Shown here one piece after another: positions 5,013 through 6,303 of a stretch of DNA of 6,303 nt. The stretch spans positions 1 to 6,303 of the forward strand of contig DATCIR010000324.1 of assembly GCA_036507695.1 (NCBI GenBank), given 5' to 3'. The notes beneath the pieces were generated by a model. That model worked only from the letters and a program-made list of their open reading frames with translations, did not search any database and had not been told where the DNA came from. The translations under genes were made by a program, and so were the position numbers. The first letter of the stretch is position 1. Every line of letters begins with the position of its first letter. Source of the stretch: JAKEGK01 sp036507695 (GTDB lineage: Bacteria > Pseudomonadota > Gammaproteobacteria > SZUA-152).

Positions 5013-6032
5013 ATGGCTGTAATGGACGTTAAACAAAAACCCGTCGCCGTGTTAGGCGCCGGCTCCTGGGGAACCGCCATCGCCATATCGTTAACCCGCG
5101 GCGGTGAACCCGCCTTCCTGTGGGGGAGGGACGAAGCGCAGTCAGCAAAGCTTGCTGAAGAGCGCTGCAATAACCGTTACTTACCCCAAATTCCGTTGCC
5201 TGCAACGCTGCAAGTCAGCAGTGACCTGCAGCAGGTTATCACCAGCGCGGGCGATATCATTGTTGTTGTTCCCAGTCATGGGTTTCGCGCAACGCTGAAA
5301 GCCATGGAACCATTTTTGCGTGCCGAACAACGTATCGCCTGGGCAACCAAGGGCTTTGAATCCGGTTCCGGCAAGTTATTGCACGAAGTGGTTCAGGATG
5401 TTTTCGGCGCCCGGAAATCCATTGCTGTTATTTCCGGACCCACCTTTGCCAGGGAAGTCGCCAAAGGCCTGCCTACCGCGGTAACGGTTGCATCCAATGA
5501 TCATTCATTTGCCGAGGATCTTGCCAGCCGCCTGCATACAGCCACCTTTCGTGTTTATACCAGCGAGGATATCGTGGGGGTTGAAGTGGGCGGGGCGGTA
5601 AAAAATGTCTTGGCTATCGCCGCGGGCATTGCCGATGGTTTGGGATTTGGCGCGAACGCGCGCACCGCGTTAATCACCCGGGGTATCGCGGAAATCATGC
5701 GCCTGGGCGATGCGTTAGGCGGGCACCGCGAAACGTTTATGGGTTTGGCTGGTTTGGGTGACCTGATACTGACCTGCACCGACAATCAATCCCGCAACCG
5801 CCGTTTGGGTCTGGGTCTGGGAAAAGGTGAATCGTTGGAAAACGCCTTGGCCGCCATTGATCAGGTTGTGGAAGGCGTGCAAACCGCGCGTGAAGTCAAT
5901 GATCTGGCGATTAGTCTTGGTGTTGATATGCCCATCAGTCATGAAGTGTACCGCATTCTTTATGAAGGCGAGAAACCCCGCGAGGCGGTGCATGCCTTGT
6001 TGTCACGGGAACAAAAACCTGAGACTTTATAA
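5013..6032 (+). CDS. gpsA: Glycerol-3-phosphate dehydrogenase [NAD(P)+]
   Basis: A 339-residue cytoplasmic enzyme that reduces dihydroxyacetone phosphate to sn-glycerol 3-phosphate, the backbone for phospholipid synthesis. Visible motifs: the Rossmann nucleotide-binding loop GAGSWG (15-20), VVVPSH (84-89), ATKGFE with Lys113, ISGPTFAREVAKGLPTA (140-156), GGAVKNVLAIAAG with the expected catalytic lysine Lys197, GANARTALITRG (213-224), GLAGLGDLILTCTDNQSR (244-261) and a C-terminal helical region with VVEGVQTA and MPISHEVYRILY. The length matches E. coli GpsA (339). The ATG at 5013 has no strong Shine-Dalgarno, and a second in-frame ATG at 5022 would remove only three residues; I keep the longer form. 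No intrinsic terminator is obvious directly after the TAA at 6030-6032. In E. coli cysE follows gpsA; here no such gene starts within the remaining 270 bases. Identification is secure. Confidence -1.
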   Translation: MAVMDVKQKPVAVLGAGSWGTAIAISLTRGGEPAFLWGRDEAQSAKLAEERCNNRYLPQIPLPATLQVSSDLQQVITSAGDIIVVVPSHGFRATLKAMEPFLRAEQRIAWATKGFESGSGKLLHEVVQDVFGARKSIAVISGPTFAREVAKGLPTAVTVASNDHSFAEDLASRLHTATFRVYTSEDIVGVEVGGAVKNVLAIAAGIADGLGFGANARTALITRGIAEIMRLGDALGGHRETFMGLAGLGDLILTCTDNQSRNRRLGLGLGKGESLENALAAIDQVVEGVQTAREVNDLAISLGVDMPISHEVYRILYEGEKPREAVHALLSREQKPETL

Positions 6033-6166
6033 ATAGAATTCAACTGAAGTATCCAGTATGTAATCATGGCTTTTGCGGCCTCTGTGTCTTTGCGTTATAA
6101 CGTTGCAATTTGCATTTCTGGCACTAGCCCGCATTTCTCACCAGGATCGCGGGAGCTGGCGAAGGA
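6033..6166. other. Non-coding spacer after gpsA
   Basis: No gene is supported here. It contains a perfect 10-base palindrome CGTTATAACG (6093-6102) and, right after it, TGCAA-T-TTGCA (6104-6114). Neither is followed by a T-run that would make it a terminator. The stretch leads into the palindromic element described next. Confidence -1.
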
Positions 6167-6302
6167 TTCGTGTTCGTAGGCGCCGCTCTGGAGCGAAAGT
6201 CATAGCCGTAGCTATGGCTTGGTCGCTCCCGCCCATCCCTGGGCTTCGCGACACCTTTACGGTCCCTGTAAAATGAGTGAAGAGCAAGCCTACGGACGCG
6301 AA
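6167..6302. repeat. Nested palindromic element with 15-base terminal inverted repeats (MITE- or REP-like)
   Basis: The left arm TTCGTGTTCGTAGGC (6167-6181) and right arm GCCTACGGACGCGAA (6288-6302) are inverted repeats with 13 of 15 matches; the two mismatches become G-T wobble pairs in RNA. The element spans 136 bases and encloses three smaller hairpins: a 17-bp stem at 6190-6229, GCCCA-TCCC-TGGGC at 6231-6244, and TTTAC-N7-GTAAA at 6256-6272. There is no open frame that looks like a transposase. Such nested architecture fits a non-autonomous mobile element or a dispersed extragenic repeat. The right arm ends one base before the window edge, so flanking target duplication cannot be judged. 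Confidence -1.
6190..6229. repeat. 17-bp hairpin inside the palindromic element
   Basis: GGAGCGA (6190-6196) pairs with TCGCTCC (6223-6229). After a 2-base GG bulge (6221-6222), AAGTCATAGC (6197-6206) pairs with GCTATGGCTT (6211-6220), including one T-G wobble, around the tetraloop CGTA. It lacks a T-tract, so it is not a standard intrinsic terminator, although it is the first strong hairpin after gpsA and could protect or shorten that transcript. Confidence -1.
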
Positions 6303-6303
6303 G

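Noticed and set aside
6073..6276. A 67-codon plus-strand frame after gpsA.
   Set aside because: Much of it runs through the palindromic element, the product is Arg/Ser rich without a domain, and no ribosome site precedes it.

Overview
The window looks like chromosomal DNA from a proteobacterium, most likely a gammaproteobacterium. The order gpmI (minus strand), then divergently a membrane-anchored rhodanese, grxC, secB and gpsA, is the arrangement I know from E. coli (gpmI / yibN-grxC-secB-gpsA) and, in similar form, from Pseudomonas. SecB and GpsA also read like their E. coli counterparts. Coding base composition is moderate. The genus cannot be fixed from the sequence alone.

Layout. Positions 1-92 hold no supported gene. 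Positions 93-1700 (minus) encode cofactor-independent phosphoglycerate mutase. Positions 1701-2073 are an AT-rich divergent intergenic region with several short inverted repeats and a candidate promoter. At 2074-2385 (plus) is a small ArsR/SmtB-family repressor that lacks the classical ArsR metal cysteines. It has two cysteines, 66 residues apart, placed as in the persulfide sensors SqrR, BigR and YgaV. After a 245-base leader with a terminator-like hairpin just before the next start codon, 2631-3434 encodes an unusual protein: membrane anchor, rhodanese, basic linker, then a glutaredoxin domain with a monothiol-type CQYS site. A 49-codon small ORF of unknown function lies at 3451-3600. It is followed by a dithiol glutaredoxin (3628-3927), a zinc-ribbon thioredoxin of the TrxC type (3958-4392), SecB (4482-4982) and NAD(P)-dependent glycerol-3-phosphate dehydrogenase GpsA (5013-6032). 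The last 270 bases carry no convincing gene. They contain a nested palindromic element, an outer 15-base inverted repeat enclosing a 17-bp hairpin, which looks like a small dispersed repeat or MITE cut close to the window end.

How the genes may work together. The conserved backbone (gpmI, secB, gpsA, the rhodanese and grxC) is ordinary. What is unusual is its expansion into a sulfur/thiol-redox block: a probable reactive-sulfur-sensing repressor, a rhodanese physically joined to a second glutaredoxin, a stand-alone dithiol glutaredoxin and a zinc thioredoxin. My working hypothesis is a persulfide-responsive module in which the rhodanese domain forms or receives a protein persulfide at the membrane, and the fused or adjacent thiol reductases resolve it, under control of the ArsR-type protein. 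A run of eight A in the linker of the fusion could also allow a shorter, rhodanese-only product. This hypothesis rests on gene content and motifs; no experiment is implied.
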